The notes: generated by a model from the letters alone, not told the origin. A stretch of DNA of 64,000 bases from Stenogyne calaminthoides (GCA_037126765.1 JBBCBC010000001.1:26458804-26522803); one strand, 5' to 3'. Shown: positions 19,554 to 31,909, numbered from the stretch's first letter. Made by a program: numbers and translations.

Positions 19554-21405
19554 ACCGCTCGATACCACTTATTGGTCCCGTATAGAACGAGTCTTACACG
19601 TATGGGGGGAAATACACGTGTTCGTTATTTTAAAACTTTTCTTTTCATCAAATCAAGAGGGTCGAAATGTCCCGAGAATTTGCCCCGAGAAGCACAAATT
19701 ACCTCGAGTCAAAGTTCATCGAGACAAAGATCCCGAAAAAATTTTCAAGAGTTTCAGATTAGCCCAACCGATTCTCGAGATTTTATCGAGTCCCGAGAAG
19801 CTTGGATCGATAACTATCTTCTTCAATACTCAAGAGAGTTTGTTCAGTTTGGTAATTATCTGTTCTAGCTTATCAAGAGTGCGAAATGTGTTGGCCCTAA
19901 GTTTATACTCGTTTTATCTTGCTGAAAATATTTTTCTTAGCAAATCAGTGGTTAAGGCTGTGATCAATTCAATGCACACTCAGTGGATTGATTCCAACTG
20001 AATATCAGGAAAATTCAGTGCTTTCAGTGAAAATATGCAATAGTTCAAATGCAAAGCAAAAAGCAAACACACAACAAATTATAGTGGTTCAGAGGCAAAG
20101 CTCCTACGTCCACTCTCTCTGATCCTCAGAGAAATTCCTTAACACACTACTATAACTTCCTAAAGCTTTCAGACTGAACTCAGCAGCTTACTAACTTTCT
20201 ACAATGAGTTTTCTGGCTGACTACTGCAGCTTACTGACTCAACACACACAAGCTTTCAGATTGTCTCAAACAGCTTACTAACTTCTCCTCTAGAGTTTTC
20301 TGGATGAACTCAACTGCAGCTTACTCACTCTTTACAATTCTCACTCTCCAACAATCACAGCTCAAACTACCTAAACAATAGGGTTTGGGATTTGGTTGGT
20401 TTCCAACTAAGGTGAGATATCCTTTGACAATAAGAACATATTCAAAGGCTAGGATATCTCATACTAAGCTTTGAATATATAACAGTACTAGACTTAGTGA
20501 ATGAGCTCTCTTCAATGTGAAACACTTGGAAAATCTTAGGTTTTTTTGAGTGCTTCAATTTGCAAGAATACGAATGAGCTCTGGAGTTGCTTGATTTCCT
20601 GTAACCTTGCAATGGTGAAGGTTATGGGTATTTATAGGCAACTCTCTTAAGGGTCACTCTTGAAAAACTATCCGTTGGAAGAGATAACATCAAGGTTTTC
20701 CTCTTTTGGTTATTGATAAATGACTATTTCTAGGGTTTGAACACACCCTTGCATGTTTTAGGAAATATGCAGCCACGTAGCCAATCACCAACTTCTGTGA
20801 ACTGGAAGATATCAGCTCTGACATATCTTCAGTGAGATGTCGCTTTCAGTGTCAGTAAATACGTTGTTGTTGCTTCCTTATTGGTCAAAATCTTCCTTTG
20901 AATAGAGACAAACAAAACGGCTCCTTTTAGGTCAACCTTACTGAGCTGATATGTTCCTTAATGTCCCCGAATGTCTAACATTCTGTTTGTTTGTACTAAG
21001 AATGAACATAACACTATTTCATCAAAATAGCTGTTCAGGGTCTTTTTGTTCAGTACAAAACAATCTTCAGGATCTTTGGTCTTCAGGATCTTCGCCTTCG
21101 TGATTCTCCCGCTTTCGGTATATACATCTTTCAAGATACTTTTGTTTTCAGTATACTTATGTTTCAGGGACTTTTAGTCTTTTGGGAATTTTCTGAGCTC
21201 CTCAGGAATATCTGAGTTCTTCAGTATAATAAAACTAAAACTTATTTCTCCCTGATCTATATCTGCTGACTATACATGGTGCAGATAACCCTGAGCCTAA
21301 ATATATATTGAAATCTGATCCTATACTACTAAGATGTCCTGATACATGTCATACTCAAGGGTTTTGGGATCTAATCAAAATCTTTATTAAATTCATCTCC
21401 CAACA
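19554..21405 (-). mobile_element. E2-type solo LTR with PBS remnant, minus orientation
   Basis: The LTR is 19,570-21,405 (1,836 bp) in minus sense. On its left, 19,554-19,569 is a corrupted copy of the E2 PBS (ctcgatacca instead of ctctgatacca). On its right it ends CCCAACA and joins florendovirus ORF2 at aaaag, exactly as the E2 5' LTR does at 47,911. It is therefore the solo counterpart of E2 in a duplicated locus. The parts 19,638-19,840 and 21,090-21,125 carry dense CAG/CTG to CG changes relative to 24,384-24,600 and 25,840-25,875. Confidence 0.8.
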
Positions 21406-22118
21406 AAAAGCCAATTAGGGATCTGATTTTTGCCAATATTTTCACAAATTTTTATTAACCAGGTATGAGAATGCTTAGCATTCTGATAAAGTAAAGTTTT
21501 AAAAAAACTTTGTAAGTAATCCCAGTAATTGTACTGGTAAGTAGTATGTGTGACTTCATTGGTCATACTTCTTTCCACAAAAGGTGAAGTTCCCCATTCT
21601 TGGATAAAGATGACTTTTTTAATAATAAGTTTGGAGTAATTAATAACTTTACTCTTAGGAGGAAAATGCTGAATTTCAACACTTCCGAGACTAATGAGAA
21701 TATTCTCATAAAATTCTCTGGATTTATAAGTCTCTACATTCCAATTTGAATTTGGAAAATACTTTTTCATAAGAATCCATGGGGACTCTTTGAATTTCTC
21801 ATCATCATCTTCAATAATAAGAATCAATTATTTCATAGAAGAATCAAAGAATTTATATTCTATTTGAGCAACTGAAGAGTATGATTCTTCATCATCAGGT
21901 TTTGAGGGATTATCCTGAACCTGGATATTCCTGCTACGTTGTCTAGGAAATTCTTGAAATTCCTTATCAACATTTTCTCCTTTTGAAGAAGAATCAACAC
22001 CAGAAATGTTCTGATTATAAAGGGATTTCTTCCCTTGTTGTAAAATAGGAGATCCTCTGCCTCCTCTTCCTCTATAAGAGGAATAAGAACTTCTTCCAGA
22101 ATGGCTCATAACTGTCAT
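21406..22118 (-). pseudogene. Florendovirus ORF2, N-terminal fragment (second copy)
   Basis: The start ATG at 22,118 overlaps the RNase H stop as ATGA. The first 96 codons are open (Ser/Gly/Arg-rich start), then a TAA at 21,828 interrupts. The conserved Trp/Tyr-rich domain follows to the LTR joint at 21,406. The stop is shared with the copy at 47,912-48,624 but absent from 1,985-3,323 and 17,077-17,985, showing the 21-kb and 48-kb copies are sisters. Confidence 0.75.
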
Positions 22119-22236
22119 GAAGAAATAAATTCACGAGTTAAAAAATCTGGAAGATGATTATCTTTCCATTGCTTGTGGATAATATTAAAATCAAAATAAG
22201 CAAGATGTGATTGTCATCGGGCAAACATTTACTTTG
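22115..22236 (-). pseudogene. Florendovirus RNase H tail (second copy)
   Basis: Same 120-bp tail as 3,320-3,441, ending at the ctttg site (22,232-22,236), where an E1-type LTR is inserted. Confidence 0.75.
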
Positions 22237-24056
22237 TGTTGGGAGATGAATTTAATAAAGAAGTTTTGATAAGATCCCAAAACCCTTGAGTATGACATGT
22301 TCAGGATAATCTTGAGAGTCTGAGTCAGGTTTCAGTATAGATTGTTCAGGAAGATATCTGCACCATGTATAGTCAACAGATATTAAAATCAGGTTAAGAT
22401 ATTGAAGACCCTGAAGAGTCAGAAGAACTGAAGACTCAGAAGATACTGAAGAATTGAAGAACTCAGAAGATTACTGAAGTTACTGAAGAACTGAAGACTC
22501 AGTAGTTACTGAAGACTCAGTAAGTTACTGAAGACTCAGGAAGACCTGAATGTTCAGAGGCACTGAAGAAATATCTATCGGAATACATACAAGTCTGAGA
22601 AAAACGCACATTTTCAGTAAAGTTGATATTTCCCAAAACATTCAAGTGCAGGCAAAAGGAACTAAGTCTAAGTGTTGTGTAAGGTTGTCTCATTCAGAGA
22701 GATTGACCTAAAAGATTGTCTACATTCACTGAAGACAAGAACCAATCGAGGGAAGACAACATCGCATTTTTTGACGACACTGAAAGCGACAGGACCCTGA
22801 ATTTTGTCAGTAGTACTATGTTCCAGACTGCAAAAATTGGTGATTGGCTACATAGTTGCATATTGCCTAAAACATGCAAGGGAGTGTTCAAACCCTAAAA
22901 TAGCCGTTCATCAGATGAAACTCTTGATGCTATCTCTTCCAACGGATAGTTTTTCAAAGAGTGACCTTGGAGAAGTTGCCTATAAATACCAGTGACCTTC
23001 ACCATTCAAAGGTTACAAGAAATTTCATGCAACTCAAGAGCTCATTCGTATTCTTGCAAATTGAAGCACTCGAAAACCCTAGAATTTCCCAAGTGTTTCA
23101 CATTGGAGAGAGCTCATTCACTAAGCCTAGAATTGATAGAAATATCCAAAGCTTAGTAGAGATATCCTAGCCTTTGCATTTGTTCTTATTGTAAAGGATA
23201 TCTCACCCTAGTTGGAAACCAACCCAAACCCAAACCCAAACCCTTTGATAAGGTAGTTTGAGTGTGTGTGATTTGTTGGTGACTTAGAGTTGTAAAGAGT
23301 GAGTAAGCTGCAGGTTAGTCAGCCAGAAAACTCTAGAGGAGAAGTTAGTAAGCTACTTGTGGTAGTCTGAAAACTTGTGTGTGTGTGAGTTAGTAAGCTG
23401 CAGTGAGTCAGCCAGAAAACTCAAGGTAGAAAAGTGAGTAAGCTGCAGTGAGTCAGCCTGAAAGCTTTAGGAAGTGGTTAAGGAATTTCTCTGAAGACCA
23501 GAAAGAGTGGACGTAGGAGCTTGAGTCTCTGAACCACTACAATTGCTGTGTTATTTGCTTTCTGTACTGCATTATATCTGTTGCATGATTTTCACTGAAA
23601 GCTGATTTTACTAATATTCAGTTGGAATCAATCCACTGAATGTGCATTAACTGATTCACAGCCATAACCACTATTTTACTAAGGAAGAGATTTTTAGCAA
23701 GCTAAAACGAGTATAAACTTAGGGCCAACCATTCCGCACTCTTGATTAGCTAGAACAGATAGTTACCAAACTGAACTAACTCTACTGAGTATTCAGTAAG
23801 ATAATTATCTGATCCAAGCTTCTCAGGATCTCTGATAAAACTTAGGATCAGTTGGGCTAATCTAAAGCTTCTGAAAGCTGCTCAGGATCACTGTCTCAGT
23901 AGACTTTGACTCAGGGCGATCTGTACTTCTCAGGGCAAAATTCTCAGGAAATCCTGACCCTTCTGATCTCAGTGAAAGAAAAGTTTTAAAAATCAATGAA
24001 CACGTGTATTCCCCCACCCCCATACACGTGTGAGACCGTTTGCACCGGGACCAACA
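22237..24056 (+). mobile_element. E1-type solo LTR (1,820 bp) with TSD ctttg
   Basis: TGTTGGGAGATG...GGGACCAACA, flanked by ctttg (22,232-22,236 and 24,057-24,061). It is inserted at the same viral position as E1, so it is a duplicated E1 locus reduced to a solo LTR. It is nearly identical to the E1 3' LTR remnant over the shared length. Around 22,745-22,790 the CAG/CTG trinucleotides are replaced by CG relative to 18,008-18,050. Confidence 0.85.
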
Positions 24057-24293
24057 CTTTGAAACATTATGTTCAAAGTCTTTGAAGAGCATGAATGTAG
24101 CAGCTTTACAATCAGTATAAATTGTAAAATTTTGATTATATAAATCATCTTAGAATTTAAGAACACATTTAACAATAGATAAAATCTCTTTAGCGGTGGC
24201 CGAATAATTCTTCTGACTATTATTCCATTTACCAGAATAAAATCTAATAATATAATCCTTTTTATCAGGATTAATTTGTTTCAAAATACCACC
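24057..24293 (-). pseudogene. Florendovirus RNase H fragment (second copy)
   Basis: Repeat of 19,311-19,553 with the same left joint (after ctttg) and the same right joint (ccaccata followed by PBS-like sequence). It contains the segment around the third acidic residue of RNase H, on the minus strand. Confidence 0.75.
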
Positions 24294-24315
24294 ATAGCAC
24301 TGCTCTGATACCACT

Positions 24316-26160
24316 TATTGGTCCCGGTGTAACGAGTCTTACACGTTTATGGGGGGGGGGAAATACACGTGTTCAGTTATTTTTAAAACTTTTCTTTACT
24401 GAAATCAGTAGGGTCAGAATGTCCTGAGAATTTGCCCTGAGAAGCACAAATTACCCTGAGTCAAAGTCTACTGAGACAGTGATCCTGAGCAGCTTTCAGT
24501 AGCTTCAGATTAGCCCAACTGATTCTGAGATTTTATCAGAGTCCTGAGAAGCTTGGATCAGATAACTATCTTACTGAATACTCAGTAGAGTTTGTTCAGT
24601 TTGGTAATTATCTGTTCTAGCTTATCAAGAGTGCGGAATGTGTTGGCCCTAAGTTTATACTCGTTTTATCTTGCTGAAAATATTTTTCTTAGTAAATCAG
24701 TGGTTAAGGCTGTGATCAATTCAATGCACACTCAGTGGATTGATTCCAACTGAATATCAGGAAAATTCAGTGCTTTCAGTGAAAATATGCAATAGTTCAA
24801 ATGCAAAGCAGAAAGCAAACACACAACAAATTATAGTGGTTCAGAGGCAAAGCTCCTACGTCCACTCTCTCTGATCCTCAGAGAAATTCCTTAACACACT
24901 ACTATAACTTCCTAAAGCTTTCAGACTGAACTCAGCAGCTTACTAACTTTCTACAATGAGTTTTCTGGCTGACTACTGCAGCTTACTGACTCAACACACA
25001 CAAGCTTTCAGATTGTCTCAAACAGCTTACTAACTTCTCCTCTAGAGTTTTCTAGCTGAACTCAACTGCAGCTTACTCACTCTTTACAATTCTCACTCTC
25101 CAACAATCACACACTTAAACTACCTAAACAATAGGGTTTGGGGTTTGGTTGGTTTCCAACTAAGGTGAGATATCCTTTGACAATAAGAACATATTCAAAG
25201 GCTAGGACATCTCTTACTAAACTTTGGATATATAACAGTACTAGGCTTAGTGAATGAGCTCTCTTCAATGTGAATCACTTGGGAAATCTTATGTTTTTCG
25301 AGTGCTTCAATTTGCAAGAATACGAATGTGCTCTGGAGTTGCTTGATTTCCCGTAACCTTGCAATGGTGAAGGTTACTGGTATTTATAGGCAACTCTATT
25401 AAGGGTCTCTCTTGAAAAACTATCCGTTGGAAGAGATAGCATCATGGTTTTCCTCTTTTGGTTATTGATGAACGACTATTTCTAGGGTTTGAACACACCC
25501 TTGCTTGTTTTAGAAAATATTCAGCCACGTAGCCAATCACCCACTTCTGTGAACTGGAAGATATCAGCTCTGACATATCTTCAGTGAGATGTCGCTTTTA
25601 GTGTCAGAAAAGTACGTTGTTGTTGCTTCCTTATTGGTCAAAATCTTCCTTTGAACAGAGACAAACAAAACGGCTCCTTTTAGGTCAACCTTACTGAGAT
25701 GATATGTTCCTTAATGTCCACGAATGTCTAACATTCTGTTTGTTTGTACTAAGAATGAACATAACACTATTTCATCAAAATAGCTGTTCAGGGTCTTTTT
25801 GTTCAGTACAAAACAATCTTCAAGATCTTTGGTCTTCAGGATCTTCTGTCTTCAGGATTCTCCTGTCTTCAGTATACTTCTGTCTTCAGTATACTTTTGT
25901 TTTCAGTATACTTATGTTTCAGGGACTTTTAGTCTTTTGGGAATTTTCTGAGCTCCTCAGGAATATCTGAGTTCTTCAGTATAATAAAACTAAAACTTAT
26001 TTCTCCCTGATCTATATCTACGGACTATACATGGTGCAGATAACCTTGAGCCTAAATATCTATTGAAACCTGATCCTATACTACCAAGATGTCCTGATAC
26101 ATGTCATACTCAGGGGTTTTGAGATCTAATCAAAATCTTTATTAAATTCATCTCCCAACA
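24316..26160 (-). repeat. E2 3' LTR (1,845 bp), flanked by PPT on one side and PBS on the other
   Basis: In plus view it starts TATTGGTCCCGG (canonical TG changed to TA) and ends CTCCCAACA. The interior side (26,161 on) is a PPT as expected for a 3' LTR. The outer side (24,294-24,315, ctgctctgataccact) is a PBS, which belongs next to a 5' LTR. The LTR carries the TATA, hairpin and tandem-repeat features of the E1/E2 family in inverted orientation. Confidence 0.82.
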
Positions 26161-26176
26161 ATTTCCCCCTTTTTGA
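26161..26176 (-). other. E2 polypurine tract
   Basis: On the minus strand AAAAAGGGGGAAAT lies directly before the LTR start TGTTGGGAG. It is the usual site for plus-strand priming. Confidence 0.8.
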
Positions 26177-26388
26177 TGATGCCAAAACTATCTTGTTACA
26201 AAATATGCAAACATAATAGAAATAAACCTATCATCTATTCAGGTTTCAATTCCTATAGCAAGTAAACATAGTTAAATAGCAACCAACAATATAATTAGTA
26301 AGATAATGAGATATTATCTTTTTCCGAGCAAAAACATCAGTAGAGTTTTCATTAATCAGAAAATCAAGTACAGGATACAGAGTTGATC

Positions 26389-27219
26389 CTACTGTACTGA
26401 ACAATAAAAACATAAGATACACCAGTCTTCCTCAGATTCAATTTCATCAGCTGGCGGATTGAGGTTGAACATTCCATAGTATCGTTTCTTCAGCTCTTCC
26501 CTCTTCTGAATAATCTACACATCATTCCCAGTCAGCTCGAGGTACTCAGCCTGATCCACAAAGTCAGCATAGATGAAATCGTAATTTATCATCCCATTCT
26601 TGAACTTAGGTGGAGGATATTTGATCTGCCCTGGTGCTTTCAACTGATAGCCTAGTGTGTCAAACACATTGAACCATTTATGGCATTCAATGGTGAAGTT
26701 CTTCAGTATGTAGGCAATGAAAGCATCATCCCTGTCAGCTATGGAACGCGGCCAGACCTGTAGAATGTCATAATTGAACACAAATTCCCTCTTGGCCGTT
26801 TCCCACTTATCATTTAGCTCAATGGACATCCATTTATCCACATGAGGCCACATCCTCTTCCTTTGCTTTGTGCCTCTCCTCCTGTAGATCATCCTTTGGA
26901 ATCCTCCTCTGTTCCTTTTTGCTTCCTCTCTGGCTTTCCTTGTCATTTCTGAACCAGACACAAATAGAGCAACCTTTTTCTTCTTCTCAGCCTCAATTAT
27001 CTTGAAAGAATTATGCCAATCCCAATCTATTCTCTTAGACGCCGCATCATACTCACCAAATCCCTCTTTAAAGAGTTTATCGGTTTTAGATTCTTCGCTC
27101 CTGTGGGCTTCAGTCTCAGAGAATTCTCCAGAAAGTTTCCTCCTGATTGGCTTATCTGCAGATGCCTTTTTCTGAGCTTCAGCAGGAATTGGATCCAAGA
27201 TTGCATAAGCTTCCCCCAT
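26389..27219 (-). pseudogene. E2 ORF3, C-terminal part
   Basis: Frame 27,219-26,515 encodes the conserved C-terminal domain (MWPHVDKWMSIELND, Trp/Tyr-rich core). TAG at 26,517-26,515 interrupts, and the same frame continues with KKRYYGMFNL and an acidic end to a stop at 26,389. E1 stops after its acidic tail, whereas E2 reads through a Trp codon there, so the true end is slightly earlier. It aligns with E1 16,549-17,043 and follows a frame change from the middle part. Confidence 0.6.
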
Positions 27220-28421
27220 CCTGCTGGACTCATGTCTCTCTGTCTCTTCGCCCTTTCCTGAAGAACATCAGCCATAGCCTCAGGATGTACAGTCACCTCA
27301 GGCATCTTTCTTTTCCCTTTGAGTACCACAGTCTCCTCCTGAGTCAGTAATTTTCCTTCAATGGCTGGCAGCTTTGTGAGCATATCATAGTTTTCCCCCT
27401 TTTTGGCATCATACTCAGCCAGTATCATCGAAAGGGTTCTGTCCATGTGCAGTTGCTCACGTCCAACAGATCGGAGTTCAGCAGCAATATGGAAGTTTTC
27501 ATCCTGAATCCTCTGCAGCACATTCAATCCCGTGGCTGTATCCTCAGCCAGACCTCCGAATGTAGCCTGTATCTTGGTCATGAGTGATGAACTCATTTCC
27601 TCAACAACTGCTTTTACCAGTTCCTCAGTCCTCAGCACAAACTTCTTCTCCATCTCCTCCAACACATCTTTAGACATCTCTCCTAGTCTAGCATTTAACT
27701 CAGTAAACTTATTATCAATGGATTCAGATAATAAAGTTACCTGATCAGTCTTCACCACAGATGTGTTCAGGAGTTCAACCATTGCGCCCTGAGAAGATTG
27801 TGCCTCAGCAATCTTCGACACTTGCTCCACCAGAGGCTCGAGTTTTGACATTTGATCAACAAGCGGCTCAAGCTTGGTAAGCTTCTCCAGAACTGGTGTG
27901 AGATCGACAGCTGGTGGAGGAATGGGAATCTCAACTTCTTTTTGCACTCCAACATCTGCCATCTCAGTGACCACAACCTCAGGCTCTGGAGGATATTGAA
28001 TTGTCTGGCCAAATGTTATCATCTGCAAGGGTGGAACATCCTGAGTTTGTTCCCTCTGAATTGTAGCCTCCACACATGACTCAACAACCTTTTTATCTCC
28101 TTTAGGAACATTTTCTTCATCCTTTTCCTGAGGAGGATCCTGATCATCTTTGTCCTGATCCCCTGACTTTCCTTCAGCCTGACTGGCTGGCTTCCTCTCA
28201 GTAAGCTTTTTTAGCACAAGGGCGTCAAATTTAGCTGGCTTAATTCTCAATCTCCTCTTGCATAGGCCTGAAAAGGCATCAAGTTCGGCCACCTCCTCAG
28301 CCCAAAACTCCCCGCCCCTGAAGTTTCCAATCCTCAGCATCATAGCGAAAGACTGATTGATAATCAACATGGCGGTTTTCAGCCTGATGAACATATCCTG
28401 AAGATCAGGATAGTTCACCAA
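27027..28421 (-). pseudogene. E2 ORF3, middle part (464 aa open)
   Basis: Open from 28,421 to 27,027. It starts with VNYPDLQDMFIRLKTAM and GGEFWAEEVAELDAFSG, equivalent to E1 15,150-15,330. A Gln/Glu/Lys/Pro-rich linker is followed by an extended coiled-coil-like region (VDLTPVLEKLTKLEPLVDQM, then heptads around 27,800-27,450) and a basic KGKRKMP segment. E2 is more intact here than E1. No catalytic motif, signal peptide or membrane segment was seen. Confidence 0.62.
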
Positions 28422-29485
28422 CTCGGGTACTTGTCCAAAACAAACCTCTCAGCCTTCTGTCTCCACTCCTTCTCCTCCGCTTCACCTTTCCTGAGTTCAG
28501 GAACAGGTGCCTCCTCTTCAGAGCTAGAATGAGCCTCTGAAGGTATGGATATGTATGACTCTGAGGGGTGAGTGGGTGTGAGGGTAATTTGGCTTTCTTC
28601 AACAGGTTTGTGGGAACCTGCGAAGATCTCCTGGGTTATCGGTCATCGTCGATTCTGGTACCAAGTACCTCAGTAAAGACATCTCCTTCTTTTCTGGGAC
28701 ATGGGCTTTCGAAACATGATCCGAGTCATAGAAAATTCAACTCCAGTCATCAGAAACATGTTTTCTCTAGGCAAAGTCTCTATCAAGAAATTGATCTTCA
28801 TCCCAAATAAGACCTTCCCACTCTTCGTGAATGCTCCCTTGGCATACTTTAATTTCTGGTTTTGGTGAAGAATGCAATCCACCAGAAACTTCAACCAATT
28901 AAAATCAATGGAGGGCGAGTCCTCAATAGCAGCCATAAGCCTCAACTTGTTCCGGCTTACCTGCTCCAGACTACCAGAAGTGCTCATCAAGCACTTGGCC
29001 ACAATATCAATCAAAACTCTGTATTTTGGCTTAAGGCACCGTTTATGCAGACCCTCTTTCAACTCCGCCTTTGTTTCTGCAAAATGGTCCAAAATATCCT
29101 GCTCCCTTCCAGACATATACAGAGCTGGATCCTCTCCTCTATCATTTAATTCAAAAACAGAATTAATATCATCTAAGGACAGAATTACCTCCTTTGTACA
29201 CACCACCTCTGCCTTCGATTTAGCGTAAGTACCAAAACTTAGTTGTGACACCAATCCTCCCCGTCCGCCTTCATGAAGGTTAACAATGAATTGTAACACC
29301 TCCTGGGATAACTCCAAGTCTGGCACGTTGCTCACCAATAACGACAGACGAGCCATCCGCAACATGTTTAAAGCTTCTTCTTCCACCTTGGTAGCCTTGT
29401 TGTCTATCATGGCCACAACATGTTCAAAGTATGGTTTCTCAGTCTCTGCAAGATCTTTAATCATCGCGTAGCTTGGGAACTCCAT
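28422..29485 (-). pseudogene. E2 ORF3, N-terminal part
   Basis: The start is chosen at ATG 29,485 (MEFPSYAMIKD), because upstream codons have no counterpart in E1. The frame is open to 28,670. It has the conserved helical domain: LNDRGEDPALYMSGREQ, LKPKYRVLIDIVAKC, LRLMAAIEDSPS. A frameshift near 28,670-28,600 leads to the next part. Identity to E1 is around 40% before the LNDRGEDP block and somewhat over 50% after it, by eye. The function is unknown. It may be the Sirevirus-type third ORF. Confidence 0.63.
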
Positions 29486-30061
29486 TGAAAGAAGATTTCT
29501 GGGTAATGGAATTTGAGAGTTTTGAAGGTAAAGGGTTTTGAGGTTTTGAATCGTTTGAATGCAAAGTGACGAATGAAGGTAAACAATTGGTTTATATATG
29601 ATTTGAAAATCATATATCAAGGGCTGTGATTAAATCTAGAAAAAATATAATGAAGGGCTGAGATTTAATTAGATTTTAAGGAAAATCTTGAGGGTATGGC
29701 TATTTTTGGCTAAATTTCTGGACAAAAGGCAAATAGCAGTTTATAGGTTGACAAATGGATGTTTCTCGATAATTGAGACGACTGTTCGTCTTTTCTTCCA
29801 GTCAAAACGCTCCAAACTTTCCTGCTTAAAAAGTTCAGGTCTTTTGTCATTTATTCCAAATGATTACTGAGTGAAATAAATGCTGGGAATTAATGCAAGT
29901 GCCAATATCACTTTAGGATTATTTGAATGCATAATCCTTACTGAATACTGACCTTGACCAAAATTATCCTGAATCTCAGTTTCCTTCCTGAGAAAATTCT
30001 GTCTTGAGTAATTTCTCCTGAATAACTATATGCACCTGAAGGACTTCTCCCTTCAGTGAAT
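29486..30061 (-). other. E2 spacer between pol and ORF3
   Basis: About 575 bp without a convincing frame, equivalent to E1 13,086-13,700. The part next to RNase H (30,061-29,880) has ctgaa/caggaa words resembling LTR U3. The part near ORF3 is AT-rich. I see no clear promoter. Confidence 0.5.
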
Positions 30062-30508
30062 TCACTCACCTGGATCCAACATACCTAATATTACTGATAG
30101 TTCCTGAAATCTTGACTCAGCCAATGGTTTTGTCAAAATATCAGCTCTCTGTTTATCAGTTTGAATTTTCTCCATCCTTATATCATTTTTCTCAACATGA
30201 TCTCAGATGAAGTGGTGTCTGATATCAACATGCTTACATCTAGTGTGCAATACCATATTTTGTGTAATAGCAATTGCACAATTATTGTCACAAAATATAG
30301 GCACTTCATTAGCTACAACCTTATAATCCCTCAATTGTTGTCTAAGCCAAAGAATCATGACAGACTGACTCCCTCTCAAAGCCCACATATTCAACCGATA
30401 ATCTTGGTTGCTCTTGGTCTGTCTTCTTTTGAAAACCATGATATCAACTTACTTACAAGAAATTGACAAGTTCCTGTAGTAGATTTCATGTCAATTCTAC
30501 AGCCACCA
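30062..30508 (-). pseudogene. pol: E2 RNase H, C-terminal part
   Basis: The continuation of E2 RNase H beyond the nested family B element. It starts at 30,508, where the GGCRID sequence resumes, and includes the Asp site in IFCDNNCAIAI, HTRCKHVDIRHHF and the end LDPGE (stop 30,064-30,062). The segment between, about 30,440-30,350, has diverged or frameshifted where E1 reads STTEAEYMA. It is separated from its N-terminal half (34,689-34,407) by 3.9 kb of insertion. Confidence 0.8.
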
Positions 30509-31622
30509 TGTTGGGATATTTTTAGTTTTGATGAATTATGCCAAAACATTATCAACTTGTGTTATTGAAGCTAATCTACAGATAACAAGTTGAGGGGGAA
30601 CGAAAGAACAAGTTGAGGGGGAACTCACGGAATCAGAAGTAGATGATCGAGATCAGACGAGGCTGCAGACGAGACTGATCGAGATCAGATGAGTTAGATG
30701 AGTTCTCGAAAGTTAACCGATGAGCCAGGCAAAAATCGTAAGAGAAGAAAAGCTAAGCAAGTCGATCGAAAAAAACCGACCGTAAGAGAAAAGAAGAGAA
30801 GGTTGCGACGATCGGAAGAGGAGTTTATGAGATCGATCAAGATCGACGTGATCGAGATCGATATGATAAACCGATATGCTAACCCGATGTAATCGACCGA
30901 TGCTATCCTCGATATGTTGATCTCGAAGAGTGTTGATCCGATCGGTCGAGTGATCGACAGTGCAAAGAAGAAATCGATAACTCGAGTTAAGTGACCCGAG
31001 GGTCAAGAAGTAAAAGTGACTGAGGGTCGATGTCTCCTATTCGTAAGAACCGAACTCACGTACCGAAAGTGTCAAGATGCCCGATCGCATAAGGTCCGGC
31101 CAAGAGAAGTCCGTCAATCAAGAATCTTGAGTAGAAGTATCCCGAGACTCGTGAGAAAATCAAGACTCAAGAAGTTTCTAAAGAAATCAAGACTCAAAGA
31201 AGTTTATCAAGACTCAAGAAGATTATCAAGACTCAAGAAGAAAATCAAGACTCAAGATGTCATCAAGACACTGAGACTAAGAGAAATATGAAGACTCAAG
31301 AAGTAAATCAAGACTCAAGATAGGATCAAGACACTGAGACTCAGAGAAACCTGAAGACTCAGATAGAACTGAAGACTCAGTATGTCAAGAAGATACTGAA
31401 AACTCAGAGAATCTCAAGACTCGTGAGAAACCCTCAAGACTCAGATAGAATCAAGACTCAAGATGTCATCAAGACACCGAGACTCGTGAGAAACCCAAGA
31501 CTCGACATAGAATCAAGACTCAAGAGAAACTAAAGAATATAGCCGCTAGATTCAAATTGACGTGACCAATGAGAGGAAGACAACCAAATCAAGAAGTCAA
31601 GTAAGAACTTACAGAATAGTAT

Positions 31623-31675
31623 GGATTTGAATGTGATTCTCTCCAACGGTAACATTCAAATCCACACTATAAATA
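31623..31675 (+). promoter_or_regulatory. Family B promoter block: 12-bp inverted repeat, TCCAACGG box, TATA
   Basis: Arms GGATTTGAATGT (31,623-31,634) and ACATTCAAATCC (31,652-31,663) enclose CTCCAACGG. TATAAATA follows at 31,668-31,675. The block is repeated in every family B LTR here (for example about 575-640, 10,355-10,415, 33,610-33,668, 39,315-39,375, 52,620-52,680). Confidence 0.6.
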
Positions 31676-31857
31676 CAAGGTCTTTCATCATTCTAAGGTG
31701 TCGAGAGTGTGGAGAATGTGGCAAACGATGCTATAGAGCTAAGAAGACATATACTCAAGCATTCCCACCATAGAACACAAGTCTGTAGACATACAAATAT
31801 ATTCAAGAGTGTTCTAAAACTCAATCTAAGCAACCCACGATATATCCTAAGCTTAGA

Positions 31858-31909
31858 GAGATTTTCCCAACCTCAGTATTGAGGCTAAACAAATGTACGG
31901 GAAAATCTC
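31858..31909 (+). other. Family B R/U5 hairpin
   Basis: Perfect 11-bp arms GAGATTTTCCC and GGGAAAATCTC, with a small nested CCTCA/TGAGG hairpin in the loop, followed by CCCTAGTTGG. The arms differ from those in E1 (GAGATATCCT) but pair equally well, so pairing appears to be what is kept. Confidence 0.6.

Noticed and set aside
27013..28079. Several open frames on the plus strand opposite E2 ORF3
   Set aside because: They are antisense shadows of a long coding region with no recognisable domain; the minus-strand frame has homology to E1 ORF3.
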